Part shown: positions 1 through 5,472 of the stretch, piece by piece
How the letters are laid out: each line of letters starts with the position of its first letter
Position numbering within the stretch: the stretch's first letter is position 1
Assembly: GCA_964587755.1 (NCBI GenBank)
Contig: CAZPMC010000065.1
Coordinates: forward strand, 1 to 5,473
Direction: 5' to 3'
DNA length: 5,473 nt
Source: CAZPMC01 sp964587755
GTDB taxonomy: Bacteria; Bacillota; Clostridia; Acetivibrionales; DTU013
The notes under the pieces: generated by a model
Told to the model about the DNA's origin: nothing
What the model saw: only the letters and a program-made list of their open reading frames with translations
Databases searched by the model: none
Position numbers and translations under genes: made by a program

Positions 1-54
1 AACTCGCGACTTTCACCTTGGCAAGGTGACACTCTACCACTGAGTTAATCCCGC
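1..54 (-). tRNA. tRNA-Gly (anticodon GCC), 3' end cut off by the window edge
   Basis: Read on the minus strand, the sequence begins GCGGGATTAACTCAGTGG at position 54, which gives the acceptor 5' strand and a D arm. It continues into an anticodon stem TCACC/GGTGA (plus-strand 25-29 and 13-17) that closes a 7-nt loop TTGCCAA, so the anticodon is GCC (20-22) and decodes GGC/GGU glycine codons. After the variable loop, the 5' strand of the T stem (GCGAG) is present, and the window ends inside the T loop. The 3' half of the T arm, the 3' acceptor strand and any encoded CCA lie to the left of position 1. Its own promoter lies just upstream. The fold and anticodon are read directly; the missing part is an edge effect, not a sign of a broken gene. 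Confidence 0.95.
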
Positions 55-71
55 TAATGTAAGCAAAAAAG

Positions 72-101
72 ATTATATAGGACTGACTCCCTGCCTGTCA
101 A
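72..101 (-). promoter_or_regulatory. Sigma-A promoter of the tRNA-Gly gene
   Basis: On the minus strand a perfect -35 box TTGACA (96-101) and a perfect -10 box TATAAT (72-77) are separated by 18 bp. Transcription would start near position 65, about 10 nt before the mature tRNA 5' end, which is a usual short leader for RNase P to remove. Both boxes match consensus exactly, as expected for a strongly expressed stable RNA. It sits downstream of the nfnB terminator, so the tRNA need not depend on read-through from nfnAB. Confidence 0.85.
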
Positions 102-131
102 GGCCTGTAGTTCTAAATAAATGAACAGGCA

Positions 132-155
132 AGGCTTGGGATATCTCCCAAGCCT
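132..155 (-). terminator. Intrinsic terminator hairpin after nfnB
   Basis: A perfect 10-bp inverted repeat AGGCTTGGGA / TCCCAAGCCT encloses a 4-nt loop, and it begins 12 nt after the nfnB stop codon. On the minus strand the stem is followed by a T-rich but interrupted stretch (TTCATTTATTT) after a few mixed bases, so this is a plausible Rho-independent terminator with an imperfect U tract. Its position between the operon end and the tRNA promoter supports the call. There is no gene on the other side that would need it in the plus direction. Confidence 0.7.
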
Positions 156-167
156 GAATCCGTCATT

Positions 168-1562
168 TTATCCTTTATTTCTTATGAACTCATCTATTGC
201 CCTTGCTGCCTTTTTCCCTGCGCCCATTGCCAATATAACTGTTGCCGCTCCTGTAACAGCATCTCCGCCTGCATATACTGCCTCACGGCTTGTTAATCCA
301 GTCTCCTCCTCAACAATTATGCCTCCCCACTTATGTGTCTCAAGCCCGGGGGTCGTTGATTTAATCAATGGATTGGGCGACTGGCCAATAGCTATTATTA
401 CAGTTTCAACATCAAGAACAAACTCTGACCCTTTCACAGGCACAGGTCTTCTTCTGCCCGATGCATCCGGTTCTCCAAGCTCCATTTGAACGCATTCCAT
501 ACCCTTTACCCAACCGTCGTCGGTGCCGATAATCCTGGTAGGATTGTTCAGAAGCTTAAATATAATGCCCTCTTCCTTTGCGTGGTGCACTTCTTCAACT
601 CTGGCAGGCATTTCCTCTTCAGAACGCCTGTATACAATATAAACATTCTTTGCACCAAGCCTTTTTGCAGATCTTGCTGCATCCATTGCAACGTTGCCGC
701 CTCCTACAACAGCTACATTCTCGGTAACCCTGACAGGTGTATCCGTATCAGGGAACTTATACGCCTTCATTAGGTTTATTCTTGTTAAAAATTCATTTGC
801 AGAATAAACACCATTGAGATTTTCACCGCTGATTCCCATAAAGCTGGGAAGACCGGCGCCGCTGCCTATAAATATGGCTTCATATCCTTCGTTTAAAAGC
901 TCGTCCAAGGATAATACCTTTCCTATTACCATGTTGGTCATTATCTTTACGCCAAGCTGCTTTACAGTCTCAATTTCTCTTTGAACCAGAGCCTTTGGAA
1001 GTCTGAATTCGGGTATTCCATACATCAAGACCCCTCCGGGCACATGAAATGCTTCAAAAATTGTCACATCATAGCCTAATTTAGCTAAATCCCCGGCACA
1101 TGTCAGACCTGCAGGTCCTGAGCCAACAACTGCTACCTTTTTGCCGTTCTTTTCCACCGGCTTGATTTCACTTTTGCTGTTTGCCATAACCCAGTCTGCA
1201 GCAAACCTTTCCAGTCTTCCGATAGCAACAGGCTCTCCTTTTTTCCCTCTTACACATAGCTTTTCACATTGAGACTCCTGAGGGCATACTCTTCCGCAAA
1301 TAGCAGGAAGGCTGTTTGTTTCTCTTATTTTCTCATAAGCTCCTTCAAAATCCCCTTCGATAATGAGCTTTATAAATTCCGGTATCTGAACGTTCACAGG
1401 ACAACCTGCCACACATGGTCTGGTCTTACACTGCAAGCATCTTTCTGCTTCTTCTTTAGCCATCTCATCTGTGTACCCAAGTGTAACCTCAAGAAAGTTT
1501 AAATTTCTCTTCTGAGGATCCTGCTCAGGCATTGGTACCTTTTTCAGTGACATATTAGGCAT
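168..1562 (-). CDS. nfnB: NADH-dependent reduced ferredoxin:NADP+ oxidoreductase, large subunit NfnB (GltD-like)
   Basis: 464 aa, close to the usual length of NfnB, a cytoplasmic flavoprotein. With NfnA it couples oxidation of NADH and reduced ferredoxin to reduction of two NADP+ by flavin-based electron bifurcation (family knowledge). The N-terminal iron-sulfur region carries eight cysteines: C42, C45, C50, C54 and C89, C93, C99, C103. A Rossmann motif for FAD follows (G147-S-G-P-A-G152). Next comes the NADP(H) site (G287-G-G-N-V-A292) with the YRR at 311-313 expected near the NADP 2'-phosphate. The C-terminal FAD motif AGGDAV lies at 431-436. The start at 1562 has GGAGGGG seven nt upstream, inside the nfnA 3' end, and the first 8 nt overlap nfnA, which suggests translational coupling. 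The same family includes the glutamate synthase small subunit GltD, but no large subunit is adjacent and an NfnA gene is, so NfnB is the better call. SudA of sulfide dehydrogenase is an older name for such proteins. Confidence 0.9.
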   Translation of the reverse strand: MPNMSLKKVPMPEQDPQKRNLNFLEVTLGYTDEMAKEEAERCLQCKTRPCVAGCPVNVQIPEFIKLIIEGDFEGAYEKIRETNSLPAICGRVCPQESQCEKLCVRGKKGEPVAIGRLERFAADWVMANSKSEIKPVEKNGKKVAVVGSGPAGLTCAGDLAKLGYDVTIFEAFHVPGGVLMYGIPEFRLPKALVQREIETVKQLGVKIMTNMVIGKVLSLDELLNEGYEAIFIGSGAGLPSFMGISGENLNGVYSANEFLTRINLMKAYKFPDTDTPVRVTENVAVVGGGNVAMDAARSAKRLGAKNVYIVYRRSEEEMPARVEEVHHAKEEGIIFKLLNNPTRIIGTDDGWVKGMECVQMELGEPDASGRRRPVPVKGSEFVLDVETVIIAIGQSPNPLIKSTTPGLETHKWGGIIVEEETGLTSREAVYAGGDAVTGAATVILAMGAGKKAARAIDEFIRNKG

Positions 1563-2400
1563 CGGACATCCCCTCCAATCTGCAGATGTGAGCCTCCATT
1601 GACTCCGTCTCCTGCTTCTTATACATTGCCTGCCTTCTCATTGCTTCATCAAAATCTACAAGATGACCATCAAAATCAGGGCCGTCAACACAAGCAAATT
1701 TCGTCTCTCCGCCTACAGTCACACGACAGCCTCCGCACATCCCAGTCCCATCTATCATTACCGGGTTCATGCTGACCACTGTTTTTATTCCATGCTCCTT
1801 TGTTATGATAGAAACCATCTTCATCATTATCAATGGCCCTATTGCAACAACCAGGTCATATTTATTTCCCTCTTCAATTAATTTTTTAAGAATATCCGTA
1901 ACAAAACCTTTGTGGCCGTTTGAGCCGTCATCTGTCGTAATAAATAGCCTGGAACTCACTTTTTCCAATTCTTTTTCAAGAATTATCAAGTCCTTATTTC
2001 TAAAGCCGGCAATAACGTCCACCTCTGCTCCAAGACTGTGAAGCTTCTTCGCCTGTGGATATGCTATGGCAGTCCCAAGCCCGCCTCCGATAACAGCGAC
2101 CTTCTTATATCCTTCCAGATGGCTGGCTACACCCAAAGGACCTACAAAGTCCAGAATATAATCTCCCTCTTCCAAAGCTCCCAGAAGCTTTGTACTCTTT
2201 CCAACCTCTTGGAATATGATGGTTACCGTGCCCTTTTCCCTGTCGTAATCTGCAATTGTCAGCGGTATTCTCTCTCCATCCTCATTAACCCTGAAAATTA
2301 TGAACTGTCCGGCTTCCGCTTTTCTTGCAACAAAAGGTGCTTCGACCTCAAGCAGCTTAACATTGCTGTTAAGTACTTCTTTGCGTACAATTTTGAACAT
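1555..2400 (-). CDS. nfnA: NADH-dependent reduced ferredoxin:NADP+ oxidoreductase, small subunit NfnA
   Basis: 281 aa, the normal NfnA length. The family belongs to the ferredoxin-NADP reductase / dihydroorotate dehydrogenase electron-transfer subunit group and carries FAD, a [2Fe-2S] cluster and the NAD(H) site of the Nfn complex. Visible parts are an N-terminal beta-barrel FAD domain with R44-I-P-L-T48, a nucleotide-binding motif G105-G-G-L-G-T-A111, and a C-terminal cluster motif D217-G-T-G-M-C222-G-G-C225 followed by C237. From memory, structural work on Nfn found an Asp as the fourth ligand of this cluster, and D217 is in the right place for that. The frame stays open upstream to an ATG at 2421, but the ATG at 2400 is preferred: a consensus AGGAGGT (2405-2411) lies 4 nt before it, and the protein then starts MFKIVRKEVL as relatives do. 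It is first in the operon with nfnB. Sulfide dehydrogenase SudB is an older alternative name. Confidence 0.9.
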   Translation of the reverse strand: MFKIVRKEVLNSNVKLLEVEAPFVARKAEAGQFIIFRVNEDGERIPLTIADYDREKGTVTIIFQEVGKSTKLLGALEEGDYILDFVGPLGVASHLEGYKKVAVIGGGLGTAIAYPQAKKLHSLGAEVDVIAGFRNKDLIILEKELEKVSSRLFITTDDGSNGHKGFVTDILKKLIEEGNKYDLVVAIGPLIMMKMVSIITKEHGIKTVVSMNPVMIDGTGMCGGCRVTVGGETKFACVDGPDFDGHLVDFDEAMRRQAMYKKQETESMEAHICRLEGMSDA

Positions 2401-2404
2401 AGAT

Positions 2405-2411
2405 ACCTCCT
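2405..2411 (-). promoter_or_regulatory. Ribosome binding site that decides the nfnA start
   Basis: Consensus AGGAGGT on the minus strand lies 4 nt before the ATG at 2400. It overlaps the codons that a start at 2421 would have used, so the upstream ATG is very unlikely to be the real start. Confidence 0.85.
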
Positions 2412-2435
2412 GTGTATACAATAAACAGTATTTAT

Positions 2436-2464
2436 ATTTTAAACTACAAATGGTTAAACTTCAA
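2436..2464 (-). promoter_or_regulatory. Candidate sigma-A promoter of nfnAB
   Basis: On the minus strand TTGAAG (2459-2464) and TAAAAT (2436-2441) are separated by 17 bp, a close sigma-A match. The expected start near 2429 gives a leader of about 30 nt with the AGGAGGT site. The -35 box lies inside the small palindrome AACTTCAAGTT (2457-2467), which could be a chance feature of AT-rich DNA or half of an operator. The leader is too short for a known riboswitch. Confidence 0.6.
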
Positions 2465-2506
2465 GTTAAATCGTAATTTTACTACTTGTTTTTACTTTTT
2501 GTTAAC

Positions 2507-2546
2507 GCCCTTTTTGATTGTACTTAATAGCCCTTTAATTGTACTT
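2507..2546 (+). repeat. Imperfect tandem direct repeat on and upstream of the metF -35 box
   Basis: Two copies are present: GCCCTTTTTGATTGTACTT (2507-2525) and GCCCTTTAATTGTACTT (2530-2546). They share GCCCTTT and the exact 9-mer ATTGTACTT, and differ by a short insertion in the middle. The 9-mers start 21 bp apart, close to two turns of the helix, so a dimeric regulator could read both from one face. The second copy ends inside the -35 box of metF. A regulator is inferred only; duplication slippage would also give this pattern. Confidence 0.5.
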
Positions 2547-2572
2547 GACTGTAAAGCGAAATCTGATATAAT
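2545..2572 (+). promoter_or_regulatory. Sigma-A promoter of metF with extended -10
   Basis: TTGACT (2545-2550) and a perfect TATAAT (2567-2572) are separated by 16 bp, and TGA directly before the -10 box makes it an extended -10 (TGnTATAAT). The start would fall near 2579, giving a 5' leader of about 25 nt that holds little more than GGAGG (2593-2597). That leader is too short for an S-box or other methionine or folate riboswitch, so control, if any, should act at transcription initiation. Confidence 0.8.
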
Positions 2573-2603
2573 GGTATTATTAAACAAATACTGGAGGTTT
2601 CTA

Positions 2604-3458
2604 ATGAAGATAATTAAACTTTTTGATAATAAAAAACCGGTTGTTTCTTTTGAGATATTTCCTCCAAAGCCCAATGTTTCACTTGATACAATATATTCAC
2701 AGCTTTATAAGTTTGAAGCGCTAAGGCCAGATTATATCAGTGTTACCTATGGTGCAGGCGGCAGCCAGAAGGGCAGAACAATAGAAATCGCTTCTAAAAT
2801 TAAAAATGTTCATAAAATTGAAAGTATGGCCCATCTGACATGTGTCGGACATACAATAAAAGAAATTGACACTATGCTGTCCCAAATGAAGGCTTCGGGT
2901 ATTGAAAACATACTTGCCCTAAGGGGCGATTTGCCTGCAGATTCGCAGAATTCCCATTTCACTGGAGCTTATAAATACGCTTATGAATTGGTTGCTCACA
3001 TAAAACAGGTCAGCGATTTTTGTATTGGTGCAGCCGCATATGTTGAAGGACATATTGACTCCAAGAGGCTTAGCGAAGATTTGAGACATCTTAAAGAAAA
3101 GGTTGATGCAGGTGTGGATTTCCTTATCACACAGTTGTTTTTTGACAACAGGCTGTTCTACGATTTTGTTGAAAAAGCAAGGTGCATTGGTATCACATGC
3201 CCCATCTCCGCAGGAATTATGCCTATTTTCAAAGCCGACCAGATAAAATCCATCACAGCAAAAAGCGGCTGCTCTATTCCTGCCAAGCTGGTTTTGATGA
3301 TGGATAAATACTCAGACAATCCTGAGGACCTTAGAAAAGCAGGGATTGATTATGCGACTCAGCAGGTAAGGGATTTGGTTGAAAACGGAGTTGACGGCAT
3401 TCATTTATATACAATGAACAGGCCCAAGTCAACCTCCGAAATAATCAAGGGTATTTAA
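2604..3458 (+). CDS. metF: 5,10-methylenetetrahydrofolate reductase (MetF family)
   Basis: 284 aa, the short catalytic-only bacterial form: a single FAD-binding TIM barrel without the C-terminal regulatory domain of eukaryotic enzymes. It reduces 5,10-methylene-THF to 5-methyl-THF, the methyl donor for methionine synthesis and, in acetogens, for the Wood-Ljungdahl pathway. Family motifs are in order: SFEIFPPK at 15-22 with the candidate catalytic acid E17, SVTYGAGGS at 46-54, the LTCVGH strand at 78-83, ALRGDLP at 105-111 with D109 near the flavin, TQLFFDN at 176-182 and AGIMPI at 203-208. The ATG at 2604 is chosen because GGAGG lies 6 nt upstream and the family starts here. The frame is open to 2412, but that extension covers both promoters and has no family likeness. 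No metV partner adjoins it, so the electron donor cannot be told. Its last 14 nt overlap spoIVFB on the other strand. Confidence 0.93.
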   Translation: MKIIKLFDNKKPVVSFEIFPPKPNVSLDTIYSQLYKFEALRPDYISVTYGAGGSQKGRTIEIASKIKNVHKIESMAHLTCVGHTIKEIDTMLSQMKASGIENILALRGDLPADSQNSHFTGAYKYAYELVAHIKQVSDFCIGAAAYVEGHIDSKRLSEDLRHLKEKVDAGVDFLITQLFFDNRLFYDFVEKARCIGITCPISAGIMPIFKADQIKSITAKSGCSIPAKLVLMMDKYSDNPEDLRKAGIDYATQQVRDLVENGVDGIHLYTMNRPKSTSEIIKGI

Positions 3459-4365
3459 GTCTTTTTTCAAGCATCATCCCGAAGGTTATATTTTCACCCT
3501 CCTGTGTAATGGCATCCATTATTTCGTTTTCGGTGAGAGCCTTTTTCAAGCGCAAATCCTCATCAAGCACATATACTATATGGAACATGTCAAAATCCAT
3601 ATTCTTTATAGCTTCATTGAGCCGTGTGCTTTTCATCACTACAAGAGTCCTTGCCGGATATATGCCTCTTTTGTCAAGCTTGGAACGTCTGTAAAGTATT
3701 TGTCTGATATTCAATAAAGCACTCTCCATTCTGCGTGAATCTACTAAAATTATTATGCAAATTCCTATCAAGATTAGACTGAAATTAAAAAGAGATATAT
3801 AAAATTGATATGCTCCAATTAACAATAATATTATAGAGAATGCTATTGAAAGCCTTTTTAAGATTCTTTCCGCAGCAGTAAGCCCTACCCTTGCTGCCAA
3901 AATCTCATATAATATCCTTCCCCCGTCTAGCGGTAGTGCCGGTATCAGATTAAACAGCGCAAAAAAAAGGTTTGTAGCGGCTACTACCTGCAAAACCGGT
4001 CTCATACCGGTAAGCACATTCATAGCGCCAGGCTCATTCATGCCGGCATGCTCAAGCAATGCGACAACTGCCGCAGCATAAATCAAAAGGTTTATTATGG
4101 GACCTGCCAGACATATGAGAATGGTTGCCGCTTCAGAACAGCTTATCGTGTCAATTGTCACGGAAAACCCGGCAGGTGTTATTTTTATCTGATCTGCTCT
4201 GTACCCAAAAAGTTTTGCTGCAAGAATATGACCAAATTCATGAAATGCAATTGAAAGTAAAGCAACGCAATATTCCGTCAAATACCCTGTAAAGGCTAAA
4301 ATCAATAGAATGAATACAATAATTGGACTTATTTTTATTTCCAGGCTTTTTATTTTTATACTCAT
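3445..4365 (-). CDS. spoIVFB: SpoIVFB-like intramembrane site-2 protease (M50 family) with C-terminal CBS-like region
   Basis: 306 aa. In Bacillus subtilis SpoIVFB cuts pro-sigma-K within the outer forespore membrane of the mother cell, switching on the last sporulation regulon. The zinc motif HEFGH is at 42-46 (H42, H46 as ligands, E43 catalytic). The second motif NLIPALPLDGGR at 139-150 supplies the third ligand D147. About six hydrophobic segments can be placed near 12-30, 31-52, 77-104, 122-142, 170-188 and 190-208, which fits the six-TM SpoIVFB group. Residues 236-290 look like a single CBS-type segment, the part that in SpoIVFB is reported to respond to ATP. The start ATG shares one base with the stop of spoIVFA (TGATG) and has no clear Shine-Dalgarno sequence. 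The Bacillus-based role is inferred from motifs and the neighbour; other small M50 proteases look similar but are not normally paired with an M23-like gene. Confidence 0.88.
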   Translation of the reverse strand: MSIKIKSLEIKISPIIVFILLILAFTGYLTEYCVALLSIAFHEFGHILAAKLFGYRADQIKITPAGFSVTIDTISCSEAATILICLAGPIINLLIYAAAVVALLEHAGMNEPGAMNVLTGMRPVLQVVAATNLFFALFNLIPALPLDGGRILYEILAARVGLTAAERILKRLSIAFSIILLLIGAYQFYISLFNFSLILIGICIIILVDSRRMESALLNIRQILYRRSKLDKRGIYPARTLVVMKSTRLNEAIKNMDFDMFHIVYVLDEDLRLKKALTENEIMDAITQEGENITFGMMLEKRLKYP

Positions 4366-5270
4366 CAGGGCGCTACATCTATGTAATCAAGAGGATCAAT
4401 TGCCTTCCCATCCTTCCAGACCTCGAAATGAAGATGTGCCCCTACAGATAAGTTTTCATCCCCTATCCATGCAATTTCTTCGGACTGCTTTACAATATCA
4501 CCTTTCCCCACCATGATATCTGAGCAGTTGGCATAAACGGTTTGCATGCCATCGGCATGCAAGATTCTTATATATTTGCCATAGGCAGGAGATACCCCTG
4601 TCTCGTTTACCTTGCCATCGAGAGCGGCCTTTATGGTTTCTAAGCCTGTTACACTTATATCTATTCCATTGTGAGGCTTGGAAACGCCTATAAATTTGTT
4701 GGTGATTTCACCGAATAAGGAGCTTACGAAACCGTTAACCGGCGGAATCATTCCTATTTCATGCCTTTTACTATCTTCAGTGCTTGCAGCAAGAACAGAG
4801 GTTTCAACTGCATCTTCGGATGTAAAAGCATCATCATCGGTATTCTCAATGTTCAGCGACTCATCCTCATCAGAGGTTAGAGCTGTAGTCAAAGTTTGGG
4901 CTGGGCTCGAAGTTTGAGTTGTACTCAAAGTACCTTCATTTGATTCAAGATCACCGTTTACTGTCTCACCGCCGTTTACTGTCTTAATGCTCTTGCTAAA
5001 TCCCCCAATTGACTTTCCTGCACGTGATAACCATTCACTTAATTCTATATTTTGATTCAGGACATGTTTTACATTTCTAGTAATAAATCTTGTAGCAGGA
5101 ATATCCACATATTTAGCCAACAGGACAATAAGGAGTAGTACAATACATATTCCCCCTTGCCTGAGAATAACACTAGCTAGATTTTTCTTTTCTTGATTAT
5201 ACTGTCTTCTGCGCACTCCTGTCCTGGATGTACGCCTTGCATACCTTCTTCTTGCAATTGAACCTTCCAT
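4365..5270 (-). CDS. spoIVFA: SpoIVFA-like M23-domain membrane protein, likely regulator of SpoIVFB
   Basis: 301 aa from the ATG at 5270. The order is an arginine-rich cytoplasmic N-terminus (7-22), one transmembrane helix (about 36-54), a long Ser/Thr- and Asp/Glu-rich linker (about 98-168) and a C-terminal M23/LytM-type domain (about 178-298). The M23 zinc set is present: H200-N-G-I-D204 and H279-L-H281. However, the third conserved His, usually in a YxHL motif, is Asn here (YAN at 246-248, N248), so hydrolase activity is doubtful. In Bacillus, SpoIVFA anchors and holds SpoIVFB inactive until SpoIVB cleaves it in the space between the membranes; that role is inferred from adjacency and layout. 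The start at 5270 has AGGAG (5280-5284) 9 nt upstream. An ATG at 5291 in frame has only a poor site very close to it. Without the neighbour it would be called only an M23 family protein. Confidence 0.82.
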   Translation of the reverse strand: MEGSIARRRYARRTSRTGVRRRQYNQEKKNLASVILRQGGICIVLLLIVLLAKYVDIPATRFITRNVKHVLNQNIELSEWLSRAGKSIGGFSKSIKTVNGGETVNGDLESNEGTLSTTQTSSPAQTLTTALTSDEDESLNIENTDDDAFTSEDAVETSVLAASTEDSKRHEIGMIPPVNGFVSSLFGEITNKFIGVSKPHNGIDISVTGLETIKAALDGKVNETGVSPAYGKYIRILHADGMQTVYANCSDIMVGKGDIVKQSEEIAWIGDENLSVGAHLHFEVWKDGKAIDPLDYIDVAP

Positions 5271-5279
5271 CCATCTCAT

Positions 5280-5284
5280 CTCCT
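5280..5284 (-). promoter_or_regulatory. Ribosome binding site that decides the spoIVFA start
   Basis: AGGAG on the minus strand lies 9 nt before the ATG at 5270. It falls within the codons that the in-frame ATG at 5291 would use and immediately abuts a third ATG at 5279, which would have no spacing. The 5270 start is therefore favoured, giving a protein 7 residues shorter than the longest reading. Confidence 0.6.
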
Positions 5285-5335
5285 GTACCATAACCTTATG
5301 CTTATCCGGTTTTTATTTTAACCGCTGGTACATTA

Positions 5336-5365
5336 TATTTATGAGATACCGATTTTATGTTATGT
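5336..5365 (-). promoter_or_regulatory. Candidate sigma-E type promoter of spoIVFA
   Basis: On the minus strand CATAAATA (5336-5343) resembles the sigma-E -10 box (CATACA-T type), and ACATAAC (5359-5365), 15 bp upstream, resembles its ATA-centred -35 box. The match is partial and the region is very AT-rich, so chance is a real alternative. A TATAAT is also present on this strand (5332-5337) but has no convincing -35 at the right distance. Sigma-E control is expected for spoIVFAB from Bacillus, which is the main reason for naming it. Confidence 0.3.
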
Positions 5366-5397
5366 AAAATTTCAAACTATCTGCATAAAAAAGCGGT

Positions 5398-5427
5398 TTG
5401 AGACCAGTGAAAAACTGGTTCTATAAT
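5398..5427 (+). promoter_or_regulatory. Rightward sigma-A-like promoter with a palindrome in its spacer
   Basis: TTGAGA (5398-5403) and a perfect TATAAT (5422-5427) are separated by 18 bp on the plus strand. Between and touching the boxes lies the inverted repeat ACCAGT-gaaaa-ACTGGT (5403-5419), placed as an operator would be. Any transcript would start near 5434 and run out of the window to the right. The same inverted repeat on the minus strand forms a stem-loop with a T6 run about 10 nt later, so part of a leftward terminator is an alternative reading. Confidence 0.45.
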
Positions 5428-5472
5428 AAATGTTGGGGTGGCTAAAGAAAAAACTTTAGCTCTCCAACATTT
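5428..5472. terminator. Large two-part hairpin at the right edge, possible bidirectional terminator or leader structure
   Basis: The outer stem AAATGTTGG (5428-5436) pairs with CCAACATTT (5464-5472), and the inner stem GCTAAAG (5441-5447) pairs with CTTTAGC (5454-5460) across an A6 loop, with a small internal bulge between. This is 16 bp of pairing. On the plus strand the stem runs into a T tract at the very edge of the window; on the minus strand it is followed by TTTATTATA. It could end a leftward gene lying beyond the window, or be a 5' leader hairpin of the rightward transcript from the adjacent promoter. The sequence past 5473 would decide. Confidence 0.5.

Noticed and set aside
121..773. 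Plus-strand open frames opposite nfnB (121-489 and 486-773)
   Set aside because: They are antisense to a well-conserved gene, start in the terminator and tRNA spacer or within the gene, and show no family features.
168..1562. Glutamate synthase small subunit (GltD) as the identity of the large flavoprotein
   Set aside because: Same superfamily, but the overlapping gene encodes NfnA and no glutamate synthase large subunit is adjacent.
1663..2424. Plus-strand open frames opposite nfnA
   Set aside because: Their composition follows the codon pattern of nfnA on the other strand; no binding sites or recognisable motifs.
2412..2603. In-frame N-terminal extension of metF by 64 codons
   Set aside because: It covers both the metF promoter and the nfnA promoter, has no MetF family likeness, and the internal ATG at 2604 has a GGAGG site at proper spacing.
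2573..2603. S-box, T-box or folate riboswitch before metF
   Set aside because: The promoter leaves a leader of only about 25 nt, too short for any of these.
3400..3418. Inverted repeat TTCATT/AATGAA within metF as a terminator for spoIVFAB
   Set aside because: Only 6 weak A/T-rich pairs and no T tract on the minus strand; it lies in conserved MetF coding sequence.
4678..4917. Plus-strand open frame opposite the SpoIVFA linker
   Set aside because: Its Ser/Val-rich composition is the mirror of the low-complexity linker on the other strand, with no sign of its own expression signals.
5320..5398. Long-range pairing AACCGC (5320-5325) with GCGGTT (5393-5398)
   Set aside because: Six base pairs across about 70 nt of AT-rich DNA is weak and could easily be chance; no matching regulatory logic was found.
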